Assembly (NCBI GenBank): GCA_023055355.1
Contig: JALJCS010000001.1
Coordinates: 98,689,381 to 98,753,380, forward strand
Direction of reading: 5' to 3'
From: Agelaius tricolor
Taxonomy: Eukaryota > Chordata > Aves > Passeriformes > Icteridae
Length of the DNA stretch: 64,000 nucleotides
Under the pieces are notes generated by a model. The model saw nothing but the letters and a program-made list of their open reading frames with translations. It was not told the DNA's origin and did no database searches. Positions 25,501 through 38,560 of this stretch are shown here, in pieces; within the stretch, counting starts at the first letter, position 1, and the number at the start of each line of letters is the position of its first letter. Made by a program: the position numbers and the translations under genes.

Positions 25501-28500
25501 GACAGAATATTTCTTAATTTGGGGTGAAATTAATTTATTTGGAAAGCCCTAAGATATACATGGAAATATGAAGTTCAGTGCAAGGATGAAAGATTCCTCT
25601 CAGTTTTCTGATCTATGCTGAAATATAAGATTCTGTAACCAAGCCAATAATAGTGCTTATACTAGATAAAGATTGATATGTTTTTGGGCAATAAATTTGT
25701 ACTACTAGCTGTAATGCAGATGTACACAGACTACAGAAGAAAGTGCTATGTTTGTTAGGGTTTGTTTCCTTGTGATTGGTTCTGCTTTGTTTCATTTCAA
25801 AGTGAAGAGGTGTCATTACAGGGTAAGACAAAAGAGTCAGTAAAAATTCTGATGGGTCTGCACCTTGATGTTAGAAATGTGTCATTGAATCGGGTCCATA
25901 CACATGAGAATGGAATTTTCCATTGCTAATTTTTCTAAGTAACAGAAGGTGGATTATCGTATGTATAAATTATAGTTTGTATGCATTATAATTCTTTTGT
26001 TTTGGAAAATGTAGTCTAATAAGTTATATTCAAAAGTATCTGCATGGAGGTCTTTTTTGATTTGATTTTTATGGAACATCTCTCTGAAAACAAAATATGC
26101 TGCTCATATACTACATGTGTAATCACCATCCATGAGCTTTTCCATTACTCCATTTTTGGAGAAGAGTGTTTCAGAAAGAATATTTTGTTCAAAGGCTGTG
26201 AATTTCCTCTTTGAATTTTTTTTTTTTTTTACATCTCTGTAAGGATGAAGCTTAGGGAAAATATTACATTTTTAATATATGTATAATTTTGATAATCTAG
26301 CTAGGTTTAAAATAACAAAATAACTGCTATGTTCCTACTATAGTATTGCTTATCCCAGACCTACAATTTTACTCATCATTTTTGCAAATTTTTTCTTGTA
26401 TGCTAAAGATGATAAGCCTCTTGGAGCTTTTGACTCTGATTCAAATTTTCATGCCTTTTAAGTAATAGTAAAGACTACTGCCTTCATGATGTGGCTCTGA
26501 TTCAAAACTGTATGTTTTCAGTATGCTATTAGCATATTTCGAGTGGGTGTGCAGGACTGCAAGTATATGACATTGAATGTATATTACTACAATTTCTGAG
26601 TAACTTGTAACACAATATATATTTATTTTAATAAAGAAATGTATATTTGTTTATTTAGCAGTCATTCATAAAATGTTACAAAGAAGGTGAGATGAAGTAG
26701 AAGCATTTTACTGTCTCCTGAACTAATGGTCCAAGTCTTATCACCTGGCAACTCCAGCTAAGCTGTGATTCATGATATATAGATAAAATATAAGGCTACA
26801 GGCAGTAATCATAAAGAGTAACTGGCCTCATGAGACTAATTTCCCGTGACTTCCTCAGTAATCCATGCACAAGGATTGGTCCTTGGAAGAGTGATTCAGA
26901 GGAGGTGTCTAAATCAACCACTATGAATTGTCCTCTAGAAAATATATCTTTTTCCTTGGCTAACTGAAGAAATCCAGGGAGATTTGCCTTAAGAGGTCAG
27001 TATTTGCTTCTGTGAATACTCTTCAGAGATGAGGGTCTGCAGGATTCTACTACACAAAAATATCATTTGGTGCAGAGGCCTTCTAAGAACAAAATTACCA
27101 TCAATTTAAAACCCTGCATTCTGAAAGGGATTTTTATAAAAAAGGTCAAGCTACATGTCCCCTGTTTGCTCTGCTGGGAAGCATTACTGTACAGTGAGTA
27201 ACTGAACACTTAGACAAACAGAAAAAACCTCATCTTTATGATAATTCAAAAAGAAAAATTTTGACTGGCCTTACAGCACAATGGTCTGTCACTGGAATTC
27301 AGTGTTGAATATGAAACTGCTGAAATTTCTCTACTGAGCCACAGAACTTGAGGTTTTGATCCAATAAAGCACCTAGAGACAAGCCTAGCTGACATGCTAA
27401 CATCTGTGGCTCTATTTGTGCTTACACCAGGAACATGCTAAATACTTGAAATCTGCTGTCAGTCCAGCACTTTAAATCAAAAAAAGGTAAAAAACAATTT
27501 CTCAACCTATTCACACTGGATAATACTGATGAACTCATGCCATTTGGATTCAGTACTGCATATGCTTTTTTTTTTTTAATAGTAAAATGCAGCATCTGTT
27601 TGTTTATTTGTTCTGGAATATTTACACATTTTAATTGTTTTTGCTTCTCACTTTTATTTTTCTCTTCTTGCATCAGTCACTCTCTATTGATGATTTTTTC
27701 AACAGGGTAAAGCGAAGGCTTTTGTTTTGTTTTTTTCCTTAGAGATATCTCAGCTGACATAAAACTCTCAAACATTTCTGTTGTGCCTGTTGTTCTTGTG
27801 CCACGGCAGTGCAATTGTGTCAAATGAGGTGATTTTGAACTGTTGCCTGCTGCTGAACATCATATGGTCTGGAAACCACAGCACTGCAGCCAGAGCCAAC
27901 GCCCTTTCAGAGAGATAGGGAGACAAATGGGGTATGTAGAGAGCAGATGTCCCCAGATCTACAGAGATGTAGAACTTGTTTCACATTAATCTCCGAGCAC
28001 CAGAGGTTAAGAGGTTAGGTTTTCTGATCTTTTCTCTGTGTCGCTTGATATCAGTATGAAGCAAATTTCAATGGTATTATCATTTCTTCCTCCTACACAT
28101 TCATACACCTTGACTATTTTTCTTCTCCTTTTTTTTTCTGCTATATTTGCATATGGTGATACCGCTGGCATGTTAATTTGTTAAAAAGAGCGAGAAAGCT
28201 TCTGCATTACTAAGGGACAAAGAGGATGAGCTAAGGACAGTAGTAACTCTTGCTTTCATAGAACTATTTTATGGGTTTATATTGGACATAGTGACATCAT
28301 AAAACATATTTTCCAAAGCATATTTCTGATAACAATATTCCAAAAATTTCATAAGTAACATCCTATTACAAGTCAATGTGGTTCACATCTTTGAAACACT
28401 AATTATATATGGAGCAATGCAAATTAGGATCTACATTGTTGAGGTCTTCATTAAAATAAAATGGAAACAAAGATCAACTACGAGAAGTTGATAAAATTAT

Positions 28501-30031
28501 TAATCAAGAAATAGGATTTTATACAAAGTAAAAGACAAGTCTACTTTTCATCCATGAAAAATGCATTCTCAACAAGGTAAAAGGATTATCTCATCTCCTC
28601 TTTTAGCAAATGTATAACAGTAATAAGAGTGAATACTGACACAATCAGGATGTAAAAACCAATTTTATAGGTGTCCTCTGTGTTTGGTAATGGAGATATG
28701 AAAACTTTGTCATTTCTAACTTCCCCTTTGTTGTTGCTTTCAGGTAGCCTCTCAGTACACTGGGCTGCTGAATGGTATTAAAAACACTGCCTGGTTATAA
28801 TTGCAGTGGTAGATTTCAGTATTTAAAATTTATTAGGGCAGAATCATTCATGTTATCACTCTGGAGGTCAGACACTGCCTAAGATAACCTCCAAGTCTTA
28901 GAAATAATCAGTAGGCCATTCATTAAAAATACCTAAGTATTAGCCTTAGAAACACACGTGTCTGTTTTTTCATCTAGTTCTCTATTGTTTCTTTGATTTG
29001 TACCTGAGGATATTTTTTACTGAAAAATATAACTTGTGCCAATAACAAGATTACTTACTAAAATTTATTTTACTTTTCACCCTTCTCCTTAGGTTAGGAT
29101 ACTGATGTAATTAAGTGTAATTAAGAAAAAAACATTGAAGCTAGATTATAACAAATTTTCACTCATGAATGAAGATATATAAACATGATCAATCATACCT
29201 AATTCAAAAGTATGAACACTGGAATAAAGTTTCTTGTGTGTATAGGTATTTTCCATGCTGAACTATAAGTCCAGGTTTATATCAGAAAAAAGTTGCTTGC
29301 AAAGATATGATTTTACAATTAAATTAAGAATCCTTGGCCTTTATGAATACTGAGTTTATAATGCCAGAGGTGTTTTTCCTGCTTGTGCAGAACTTACACA
29401 AAATAACTTACACCAGTTGCTTGAAATAATTATTTTTTCCATTTGTTATTTTGCGTTCCGAATGACAACACATGATAAATATTTGTTTAGGGAATTTTGC
29501 CATTATAAAATTATAAGTTTAAAAGGTCTTGAACTAGCTTAGATGTTTCAGGTTGTCATGTCAGTGACTTCCACTGAAATTACAAACAATAAAAGAAAAA
29601 TATGTATTGTATCATGGCTTGAAGAGCCATATAAATCCTTCAGTCTTACAGAGGACTTCTATTCATATGAACTTAAATGAACAAGAGATATCTCTTATAC
29701 CAGAGAGATATTAATAATAGTGCATATAAAAAGAGCTATTAAAATAGGTCAAGCATACATGCAAGAATAGCTTAATAATTTCCATATATTCATTTAGATA
29801 GGACAAATTTTCAAGCGTTAGATTATCTACTGGCAATCTTGATTCTGCTTCATTTAATGATTCGTGAACTATGAGAACAAATCTATTGAGCAGCACAGAT
29901 GATTATTCTCAGAAGTGAGATGCTCAATATTTACCACAATGCCAGAGGAGTTGGCTGTAGGATCACTGACAGCAGTTAATATTAAATGTGTGTACAAGCC
30001 CATTGACAGAAAATTTCCTGTCTGTACAGCA
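16553..30031. other. 13.5-kb gene desert, no recognised exon or repeat family
   Basis: Uniformly AT-rich sequence. Besides a GAT microsatellite (20223-20250) and short homopolymers (for example T near 26218-26230), I see no CR1, LTR or exon that I can support. Frames such as 19643-19909, 22322-22528 (plus) and 22300-22503 (minus) are open in both strands over the same DNA and are treated as chance. Confidence 0.5.
20223..20250. repeat. (GAT)n microsatellite
   Basis: Imperfect GAT/ATG triplets, about nine units with TAT and GGT interruptions. Confidence 0.85.
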
Positions 30032-30302
30032 TCATTCTTTGTCTGATGGTTTCATGCCAATTTCACAGTGTGCCATACGATAAGCAGATGTAGCAAAAGT
30101 GTAAAAGAGGAGGTTAAGGGATGTAAACACCACCATGATCATGTCACACAATGGAGAAACATCTCTATCCTCTTCCAGAAGTGCACATGGTTGTGGATGC
30201 AGATGGTTGGAAAGGAGATCAAGAATCTCTGCCATGTCCACTTGAAGTGCCAAAGATAGCCATGGAGATCCACAGAACATAAATATATTGTTGTGTCTGC
30301 AG
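30032..30302 (-). CDS. Candidate terminal exon (exon C) of an unrecognised membrane protein
   Basis: On the minus strand a pyrimidine-rich acceptor (cccatttttcag) ends at 30303, and the frame then runs 89 codons to a stop at 30032-30034. The peptide includes SPWLSLALQVDMAEILDLL, then PCALLEEDRDVSPLCD, and a hydrophobic segment of about 20 residues (MIMVVFTSLNLLFYTFATSA) followed by YRMAHCEIGMKPSDKE. This resembles a C-terminal transmembrane helix with a short basic/polar tail. The exon begins in phase 2, which matches the end phase of the candidate exon at 40048-40118. I do not recognise the family. A chance frame is a real alternative, since other frames in this window also have plausible acceptors. 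Confidence 0.25.
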
Positions 30303-31306
30303 CTGAAAAATGGGAAACAGAAATTATTTTTTGTTAATCTAGATTTTCAACACCAGTATTATTATTTATATATTTGTATTTGCTTGTTTGTTGTGCTTGT
30401 TTGGTTGGTTTTGTTTCAGAGTAAATGGAACAGAGAGAGCTTGTTTTCTCACTAATAAAGCTTAAAAATATGTTAAAATATACATGTACTCCCAAAAGGA
30501 ATCAAAATTATCATTAATACATCAGGAGGTACTTTACTTTGATTTGATTGCCCTTTATATTTTTGTGCTATTCCAGATATTTTTTTTTTATTCAATAGAA
30601 TTGCTTCAGTAATTGTGTTTATGTTTCCATATTGTCCTGGAAACTATTCTAGTTTGAAGAGTGGAGAGGCATTCTAGCACTTTATTTCAAGTGGAAAGGG
30701 TATATTTCAAGTGACCAATCAAGATGTGGGTTTGATATAATACAAAAATTCTGCACTTTAAAAAAGGCAGCCTACATTCATTCTTACCATACAAACATTA
30801 TGTTCATCCCCTAAAAATCATAGGTCAGTCTGTAAGATTTGTATCTAAGCAAGCTGATAAACCTATAAACATCAGCAAATGAGTTTATAAAGTACTATCT
30901 GATTGAAGTGTTTGGTTTAAAGTTGACTGTGGGGCAAGAGTAGCAGGGTACTACTACTATTGGGTGGTTTTGTGGCTTACAAGTCATTATCAAAATACAA
31001 GTAAAGATGCATATGTAGCCTCACATTAAAAAGTAAGCATTTTTTTTTTCTGGGAAAATTTTAATTAGATTCATATCATCATGCAGGTACATATCTCCTC
31101 TTTTTATTCTTCCTCTCTGTCACCATTTACTTCTTCATAAGAACATTTGTGAGTTTGCCTGGTACTTATTTGGTTGCTTTACTCTTCCTGAATAACTGAC
31201 TTCACCCCAAACAGGACTACAGCATAGCATCAAACATCTCAGTGTATGCAGGTATGCACACTCCCTGCCCCTCCCCTTTTATGCATCTCAAGTTCATGTT
31301 TTAAAA
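30303..31306. other. Unique DNA (within the putative intron), no gene seen
   Basis: AT-rich sequence with a short GGTTTGTTTG-like run near 30390. No exon or repeat family recognised. Confidence 0.5.
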
Positions 31307-31389
31307 GCTGTATGTGTATTATAGCACTTAAGGGTCTGCAGGCTGTCTATGAGCCTGCAGGCCCTTAAGTGCTGAAATACACATCCAGC
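31307..31389. other. Long near-perfect hairpin (microRNA-precursor-like or palindromic MITE)
   Basis: The left arm 31307-31344 and right arm 31352-31389 (38 nt each) are complementary at 34 of 38 positions around a 7-nt loop, gtctatg. The inner 22 bp (31323-31344 with 31352-31373) has a single T/G mismatch, which would be a G-U wobble in RNA. The next mismatches are a 2-bp bulge (AT opposite GA) and one further out. Arm length, small loop and paucity of mismatches suit an animal pre-miRNA, but also a short palindromic DNA transposon. I do not recognise the arm sequence as a known microRNA. Confidence 0.7.
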
Positions 31390-33327
31390 ACTTCATCTGT
31401 ACTATTCAGATTATTTGATTTGGGGTGGGAGTGTATCTACCATTAGACCACTGTTTTCTCTAGCATGAAGGCTCAGACATATCAATCTTCTAGTTTAGGC
31501 TTTAAAATCGAAGGTTAATTTTTTTCTCTACGAAAACAAATAGTAGTAATATCCCATTGGAGCCCAGTGGCACTTTCACTTAAGCGTGAATTAAAAAGTT
31601 TAAGAAAAACATTGAAACAATACTTCCCTTTCAGTTTTCTCAGGTTTTGTGTTCTCCCTTCTCTAGTCTTGCTGCAAAAGATGGTAAATAAGACTCAAAA
31701 AGAAGATTTCTATACATTAAGAGGAGACATTTTGATTCTTAGTTAATTTTTAACACAGTCAAAGTCAAAGCTGGTGTGGTTATTAAAAAAAATCAGAAAA
31801 AATAGTTAATTAATTCTTTGTCACATGTTTTTTTTAAAAAAAAAAAGCAAATTCTTAAAAATGTTCAGTATTTCTCACAGAAAAACTCAACCACTTCACA
31901 AATGGACAATGTTCATGCAGGGGAGGGATTTAATTGACCTTATAGCCTATATATCTTAAATGCTATTTATAAACTTATATTTTTACATGTGAAGAGTTTA
32001 TTTGATAAGTGACTGCTGAGTAACTGTCAACTATTATATACTGTTCCTTCCTTCCTGTGTGGAGACCTTCTCTTGTGCAGTCATAAAAAAGCCTTAAAAA
32101 ATCTTTTAACATGTTAAACTTCCTTGAATTTAACTGCTCAACTTTATATATTAGTATTCTGAAACAATCTTGATATGTTCTTGAAACACTTTTTTGCTTA
32201 ATTGCTACAATTCTTAAATGACCAAGCTAATACACAGTGGCTCTATGTTATCTGAATTTTCTTTTTCTGACCTGCAAACAACAAACCTGCCCAAAGCTAC
32301 AACCTGAGAGCTAGAGCAGCACATGCAAACACTGTGCTGGCTTTACACTGACTCCTAGCAAAAGAGAGCTCTTCTAGATGGGCTTAGCTACAAAGCTTTG
32401 GTAGAGGAGTCATTTGTGAATAGCATACTTTTCCACCATGAAATTCGTTTTCAGGGCTTTTGATATCACTGGTTCATGAACTGAAGCAACAGAATATTAC
32501 TTTGCTGTAGCAAAATATTTCAAAGCAGCCAAGGAATATATTTGCTGAAGAAACCAGCAAATGCAACAAAATATCAGAGGATTACATAGAATAGCAAGAA
32601 AAAAATAAAAAAGTTGTGGATATAAATCTGATACTATAATGCATAAATTTAATAATTCAAAATAAACCTTCACCTTCTCGTCATTCTATAGTGACCAAAT
32701 AACTAAGGAGCAAGCTCTCATTATACTTAAAGTCATTTTAATGTGACAAAATTCTTGCCACTATCAAGGAAGTTTGAAGAGTTTAAAACCTCACTGAGAC
32801 CTCTTTGACAAACATGTGCTGGCAAATGACTGAGGATCACAATCAGCTACAGGCACAGTATTAAAATATTCACAGAGAGAAAAAGACTGTTCAACCAGCT
32901 GATGATATTAACCCCTACTGTTTGCTTCAGAAGATGTGTTTTCAGTAAAAGTTTCCTCAGAATGCTGTTTTGGCTGAGATGCTGTATACATATCCATTTT
33001 ACACCCTCTGTGCCTTCTTTTCAGAAAATTACAAAAGGAAAATTACACTTTTTTCTGATGCAGAATGAAAGCAAGCTACAAAATCAGTCAGGAAATGAGA
33101 CTTCTGTTTTCCATGTAGCCTTAGGTCTCAGGAATCAATACATTGTAAGCTATATTATGTGTCCTAAAGTCAAGGGGAAAGTATATGTGCTAGAAAAAGA
33201 GATGAAAATCTTCTGCTGGACTCTCCTCTCATTTTATTACTGCTAAATTAAGTTCCTTTAAAATTAAACTTTTTTTTAAATACTATCAGCAGAAGAGAAA
33301 AAATCAGGACCTACTCTTATAGGGGCC

Positions 33328-33371
33328 AACAAATCTATAATTAATTACTAACAAATCTATAATTAACTACT
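33328..33371. repeat. 22-bp tandem duplication
   Basis: Two copies (33328-33349 and 33350-33371) differ at one position. This is a recent local duplication. Confidence 0.9.
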
Positions 33372-33546
33372 CCATAAAACTTCTTAAATTTGCCAGTGTC
33401 TGGAATGTTTTAGATATCATTTGGCAGATTTTTAATTTGATGAGTCTTTCACCTACTCATAGCCCAAAATTTTGTAAAGCAAAAATGGTAGCTGCTTAGG
33501 TATAAGGATATTGACAACACATAGTTGATGTGTTGGAATAAATAAC

Positions 33547-33588
33547 AATAAAGAATAAAGAATAAAGAATAAAGAACAAAGAATAAAG
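33547..33588. repeat. Six tandem AATAAAG heptamers
   Basis: Five perfect AATAAAG units and one AACAAAG (33575-33581). Each perfect unit carries the core polyadenylation hexamer on the plus strand, but nothing indicates that a transcript ends here. Confidence 0.92.
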
Positions 33589-35219
33589 AATTTTAGTTGT
33601 GATACAATAGTGCTGATACACAACAACATTAAAACAATTTGCGCTATCTTCTTTAGGTGATATTTGTCAATCAAGTGGAAAGCAAAACACATCAGTGGGT
33701 CACCAAACTCAACACCAACTTACTCAAAATATTAATTAAAGTACCAAAAATCATTGTAGTAGTGTATCTTAAAGAGGTCTAGCTCTACAGGCAGATAAAA
33801 AGAAATCACAGGATTTTGGTAATAAAAAGTGTGTCAATGGTAGTTGTTCATACATAGAATCTCTTTTTCTTTTTTATGTTAGTGGGTGGATAGTCACTAG
33901 TGCAAAGTTAAATGTGTGATTGCCATTTGATAGTGGGGACAATTGACAAGTGCTGAAATCAGTCCAACAGTAATAACTCTGGACTTTGGACTGATATAGC
34001 CCCATTGCAGTCCCTACACTAATATGGTCTTCTCTAAATACAGTGTTGCAAGAATGTGGTTGGAGTATCCCAAATCTGAGGGTATATGAAAATTATTAAG
34101 GTTTTTGAGGTGCTCATAAAAAATGGTGACAATTCACTGAAGTATCATTCATCTCATTCAGTAATACTCTTGAACATCCATTCTCTGCATATATAGTCAT
34201 AGTGTCAATATGTGTTTTTCCATGGTTAGACTTAGATATTTTTAAATTTCTTGCAGAACTCTGATCTCTCATGCCTAAAACATTGAAAATGAGGCATTAT
34301 TTCCTCAAAGAAAAAAAAAAAAGAAGACATAATTTCATTATTATAAAGCATTCAAACATTAAAGTGTCAAAAAAATTGTATATTGTGTATTTATTAATAA
34401 AATATTTTCTTTTTCTAAGCAACTGTAGGTTTTTGGGCTTTGCTTTTTTGTTGGTTTTATTTTTTGTTGGTTTTATTTTTTATATATAACTAGAAAGTAT
34501 AGGTGAATGTATATTACAACATATTATTTTATCTTCAAATAAATTACCTGCAAATGTGTTGATATATGGGTCAAACTATGCATTTAGCATAATATTCCCT
34601 TGCATTTGAAGTTGTTATGAAAAATTAGTCATTATTTCTTCACCTGTATAGGAATAGTTTCAAATGTTCTCTAGATCACATATTAGCATCTGTTAATTGA
34701 GACTTGAATATTACCCTTGTGGATTGGATAAAGAATACCTAATTTTCACTTTGCTTGCAGTTGAAGTCTAGCTAAGCGTGGGTGAAGTGTGGCAGACTTC
34801 TGCTCAAACGGATTGAAAGACATATAATCAAGAAGATATGTGGTGTTACTTACTCTGATTGAAAACATTCTTGGAACAGATGAAAAATTTGTTCTCCTCA
34901 GCAAAACACCAAGGCATACCAAGCTTCTCTGAGATTATTCTAAGCAAATTGTCTGCAGGGTGATAGTTGTTAATAACACAAAGCTGAGATGTTGTAGAAA
35001 TCAGTGTTGCTTCAGATCACGGCATAGGTACTTATAACTTTTGGGTACTAGCACTGCTTTCCAAAGTAATACCCAAAGTGTTACTGCTCACTTTAGTCAC
35101 TGAACCAGTCTGGGAGTTTGTTTTGAAAGTTATAACAAAATAACAGAAGAGATGACCTCTGAGATTTTGCTCTTGTAGGCTGACATAAGCAAAACTCTGT
35201 ATTTCAGCTTTGTACTTTA

Positions 35220-35770
35220 ATACATTCTTAATAAACTCCACACTGGGGCAGCCTCACCTTGAGTCCTGTAAGCAGTTTTGGGGTGTCACAATATAAAAAA
35301 GACATTAAGCTATTAGAAAGTATCAAAAGAAGGGCCACAAGGATGGTGAACTTTCTAGAGGGGAAGGTGTATGAGGAGTGAGTCAGGGCATTTGGTCTGT
35401 TCAGCCTGGAGAAGAGGAAACTGAGGGGAGACCTCAGTGCAGGTACAACTTCCTTGTGAGGGTAAGATGAGGGTCCAGCATGATCTCTTCACTTTTCACT
35501 AGTGACAGACCTCAAAGAAATTACATGAAGCTAAATCACGGGAGGTTTAGGTTAGATATCAGGAAAAGGTTTTTTATCCACAGAGTATTTGGGCACTGGA
35601 ACAGGCTCCCCAGGAAAGTGGTCACAACACCAGCCTGACTGACTTCAATAAGCATTTGGCCAGTCCTCTTAGGCACAGGGTGTGACTCTTGGGGTGTCCT
35701 GTGCAGGGCCAGGAGCTGGACTTGATAATCCTGATGGGCCCCTTCCAACTCAGCATAGTCTATGATTAGT
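35220..35770 (+). mobile_element. CR1 3' part, plus strand
   Basis: CR1 landmarks in order: agaagggccacaaggatggt (35328), gttcagcctggagaagagga (35400), a block ending in ggttagatatcaggaaaagg (35550), gggcactggaacaggctccc (35590), and the 3' end with gatgggccccttccaactca (35732) and tctatgatt (35759). No coding capacity is retained. The copy contains an extra segment near 35450-35500, suggesting an indel. Confidence 0.85.
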
Positions 35771-36878
35771 TTCAAATCAGCAGTGCTTAACTCTGAATTA
35801 AATAGTTGGCTTTGTATATGCTTGGCTTCAAAACACAGTAGCCTTTTGTATGGAGGTACACAATGTGCAATAGAAATTAGGTGGAATTTTTGATTTCATA
35901 CTGCATCCTCCATACCCTTGCATAACTCATCATTTCCAAGCTTTTCTGGAAAATTTCCTAGTGTATGATAGGCATGCAAATAAACAGCTTTTAGCTCTGA
36001 ATTGGTTTGTTTTATATTCAGATTATGTGTGTGTGTGCACATTTATAGTATGTATTTATGATTATGGCTTTATTTATATATATTTACATTTATACTCATA
36101 TTATTTATAAAAACAAATCACTACATTTGTAGCTTAAATGGTCTAAAAATGAAAGGGAAAGATAGCAGAAATTAATTCTTATTTTTACCACTAAGATGTG
36201 ATATAGGATATACAAATCAATTAAATGGTTAGAACTATTTCAGGAGTTTAGTGATCAAGTGATTACCCTGCATTTAAGGTGTGCTCATTGGCATTGTGAA
36301 TATTGCTATTTTCAGTATTTTAGCTTTGTGAGAGTTAGAGTTAAATCATATGACTTGTAGTGAAAGACAAATGTGGTTGATGAAAATCCTCTCTTCTTCT
36401 CAGAAGACAGGATGGGGGGACAGTAAGTTTTTGAACTAAAAAACTTGTGTCCAGCTAAGCAAACTCTAATTCTGTGTCCACCACTTTCCTATATGAAACA
36501 TGGAGATATTCATCTAGTTTAAAGGATTGATAGGAGAATTAATTACTTAGTGTCTGAATGCCTGAAGATGGAGGGAGACCTGCAATAATATTGCAAATAA
36601 TACCTATTGCAATACTTTGACTAGAATTGTTAATTATCACTGGTTTGGCCAAGATATTTTTCATCTCTTAATCTGGGAAGTCTTATCTGCAGACTTGAGA
36701 GAACTTTTACCCTGATCTCAATTGCTATGCTAACTGCAGCAGCATGTGTAATAGAACCAGTTTTTCTCAGCATAAACAAAAATTCATTATCTTTGCGTAC
36801 TATCTCAGCCTTTTGCTTCCACTCTAATAGTCTTAAAATTTAGGATCCAACTCAGCAGGTCAGTGTGCAACAGGGGCA

Positions 36879-36928
36879 GGCAGACTTTCCTTCCAAGACT
36901 GTTAAAGGCAGACTTTCCTTCAAAGACT
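36879..36928. repeat. 22-bp direct duplication with 6-bp spacer
   Basis: ggcagactttccttcc... at 36879-36900 is repeated at 36907-36928 with one mismatch. It is probably slippage. Confidence 0.88.
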
Positions 36929-38404
36929 GGACAGGAAAGGACCAGACTCATGAGCTGGCTGGTAGCTGTTGATAAAATTAGCAGAGGATGGAAAATCACT
37001 TGCTTGTAGCTGTTTGTAGGAATGATGGATTTATTCATAGCATCAGCTTCTGCTCCCTTGCTGTTTTGCTTGTGCCTTGCTTAAATAAGCATAGGGCTAC
37101 TTAAGTGAGATCACACAGACTAACTTTGGAAGATGTAGCAAGATTTCCTTCAGTTAGCATTTCCTTATAATGCCTTAGCTAGTTGTTCCTTTGCAAAAAG
37201 CAGAGGTTTAAAATCTCACCCACATGCACTTTTGGAGAATTATTTAATACTGCCCAGAGAACAGTCCCTGCAGTTCATTTACAAATGCTACTGAACACAG
37301 TTGATGACCCTTTTTGTCTTTTTCATGGTTCCTGAACATTCAGGTTCTGAGAGAAAGTTAATATAAGATACTGGACATCAGTATTTAGAGCTAAAACACT
37401 GCCCAGCAGGAAATACATGTGCAGGAGACAAAGAAATCAGCACAAATTTTACAGGGTGATGGTTAGGATTCTGCAAGATTATTTCTTTCAGGATATCTGA
37501 GAAAATTTTAAAAAAATTCCCTTTCAGGAAGTGATTACATAGGCAGTATTTGAAAGATCTCTTTTATTTATTCTTGACTGTGTCACCAGAGTAAGGAATA
37601 TTTTTGTATTATTATTATTATTACTTCTTATTACTTTACCTTCCTTTATACAGCCACTATATACCAGTTTCAATTAGTATGTGTGTTGTTAAGAAGCCAA
37701 TTAAATCTTATTATAGTGAAAATAATTAATGTATGGATTTATTTTTTTCTGAAGGATCTCAGATATTTTTGCATTAATATAATATTTTGACTCTGCATAC
37801 TAACAAAAAAAAGTTGTGAAACCTGACAAAACTTTTTTTTTTTCAGTTATAGTTGTTATTTAAAAGTATTTTGGGTGATTGAGGACTTGGAGGGACTCAG
37901 TAGGGGCTCACATTTCAAGGGGACTTTTAACACTGGTCAAATTCAGCAACATACCAGACTCATGTTTATAAAATATGTTTCAGTTAATAAAAGATGAACA
38001 CAATTAAAAATATTTTTTTAAGTGATATGATAAAATGGATTACAGACATTCTACTTATGGAACAAAGAAATTTCCAGAGAAACAATCAACAGTTTAGTTC
38101 TATGTAAATAGTATGAAAGAAGTTTTATATTCATGGATGGGAATATGCAATTCTTTGTTTTGAAAGCTAGTAAGAAAGGATTTTACAATATAAGACACAT
38201 TTTCAAAGCACTGTCTTAAAAAAGTTACATAGCTTCCTCTATATAATTTCTGTCTCATTTTTCTTCTGTGTTCATCTTCCTTTTCTGTTCCTTGGTAATT
38301 TTCTTCTCCTTGTTCTGATATAACCTTGTTTTTCTCAATTTTCTTTTTTAGCATTCCTTTTTTTCCCACCTCATTGTTATTTATCCTTTAATTTGCAGTA
38401 TTTC

Positions 38405-38560
38405 CTAGAACAGAGGTTCTCAAACTCCAGGAGTCATGATCCCTCTTAAGCTAATTAGTATAGCCATGTAAACCAAAATGTGGTTGCAAGTCTGGAAATG
38501 ACCCCAGAAATGAGAATGGAAATGGGGATTATAAACCCTGAAGTGAAGCCAGAAGCAGAA
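38405..38560 (+). mobile_element. Possible hAT-type DNA transposon remnant
   Basis: The left part reads cagaggttctcaaactccag (near 38411), which resembles the CAG-GGTTCTCAAACT end of Charlie-type hAT elements, followed by a catgatccctctt-like block. I cannot find the opposite inverted end or an 8-bp target duplication, so this is tentative. Confidence 0.3.

Larger units (their letters stand above)
31390..35219. other. Unique AT-rich DNA, no gene seen
   Basis: Contains two small tandem repeats listed separately and an A/T-run near 31829-31848. The plus-strand frame at 32902-33246 includes a segment (33025-33144) bordered by AG and GT, but the translation is not recognisable. Confidence 0.5.

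Noticed and set aside
33025..33144. 120-nt plus-strand segment with good acceptor and GTAAGC donor
   Set aside because: Translation unrecognised and no partner exon in phase. It shows how often exon-like segments arise by chance here, and I used it to keep confidence in the other exon calls low.
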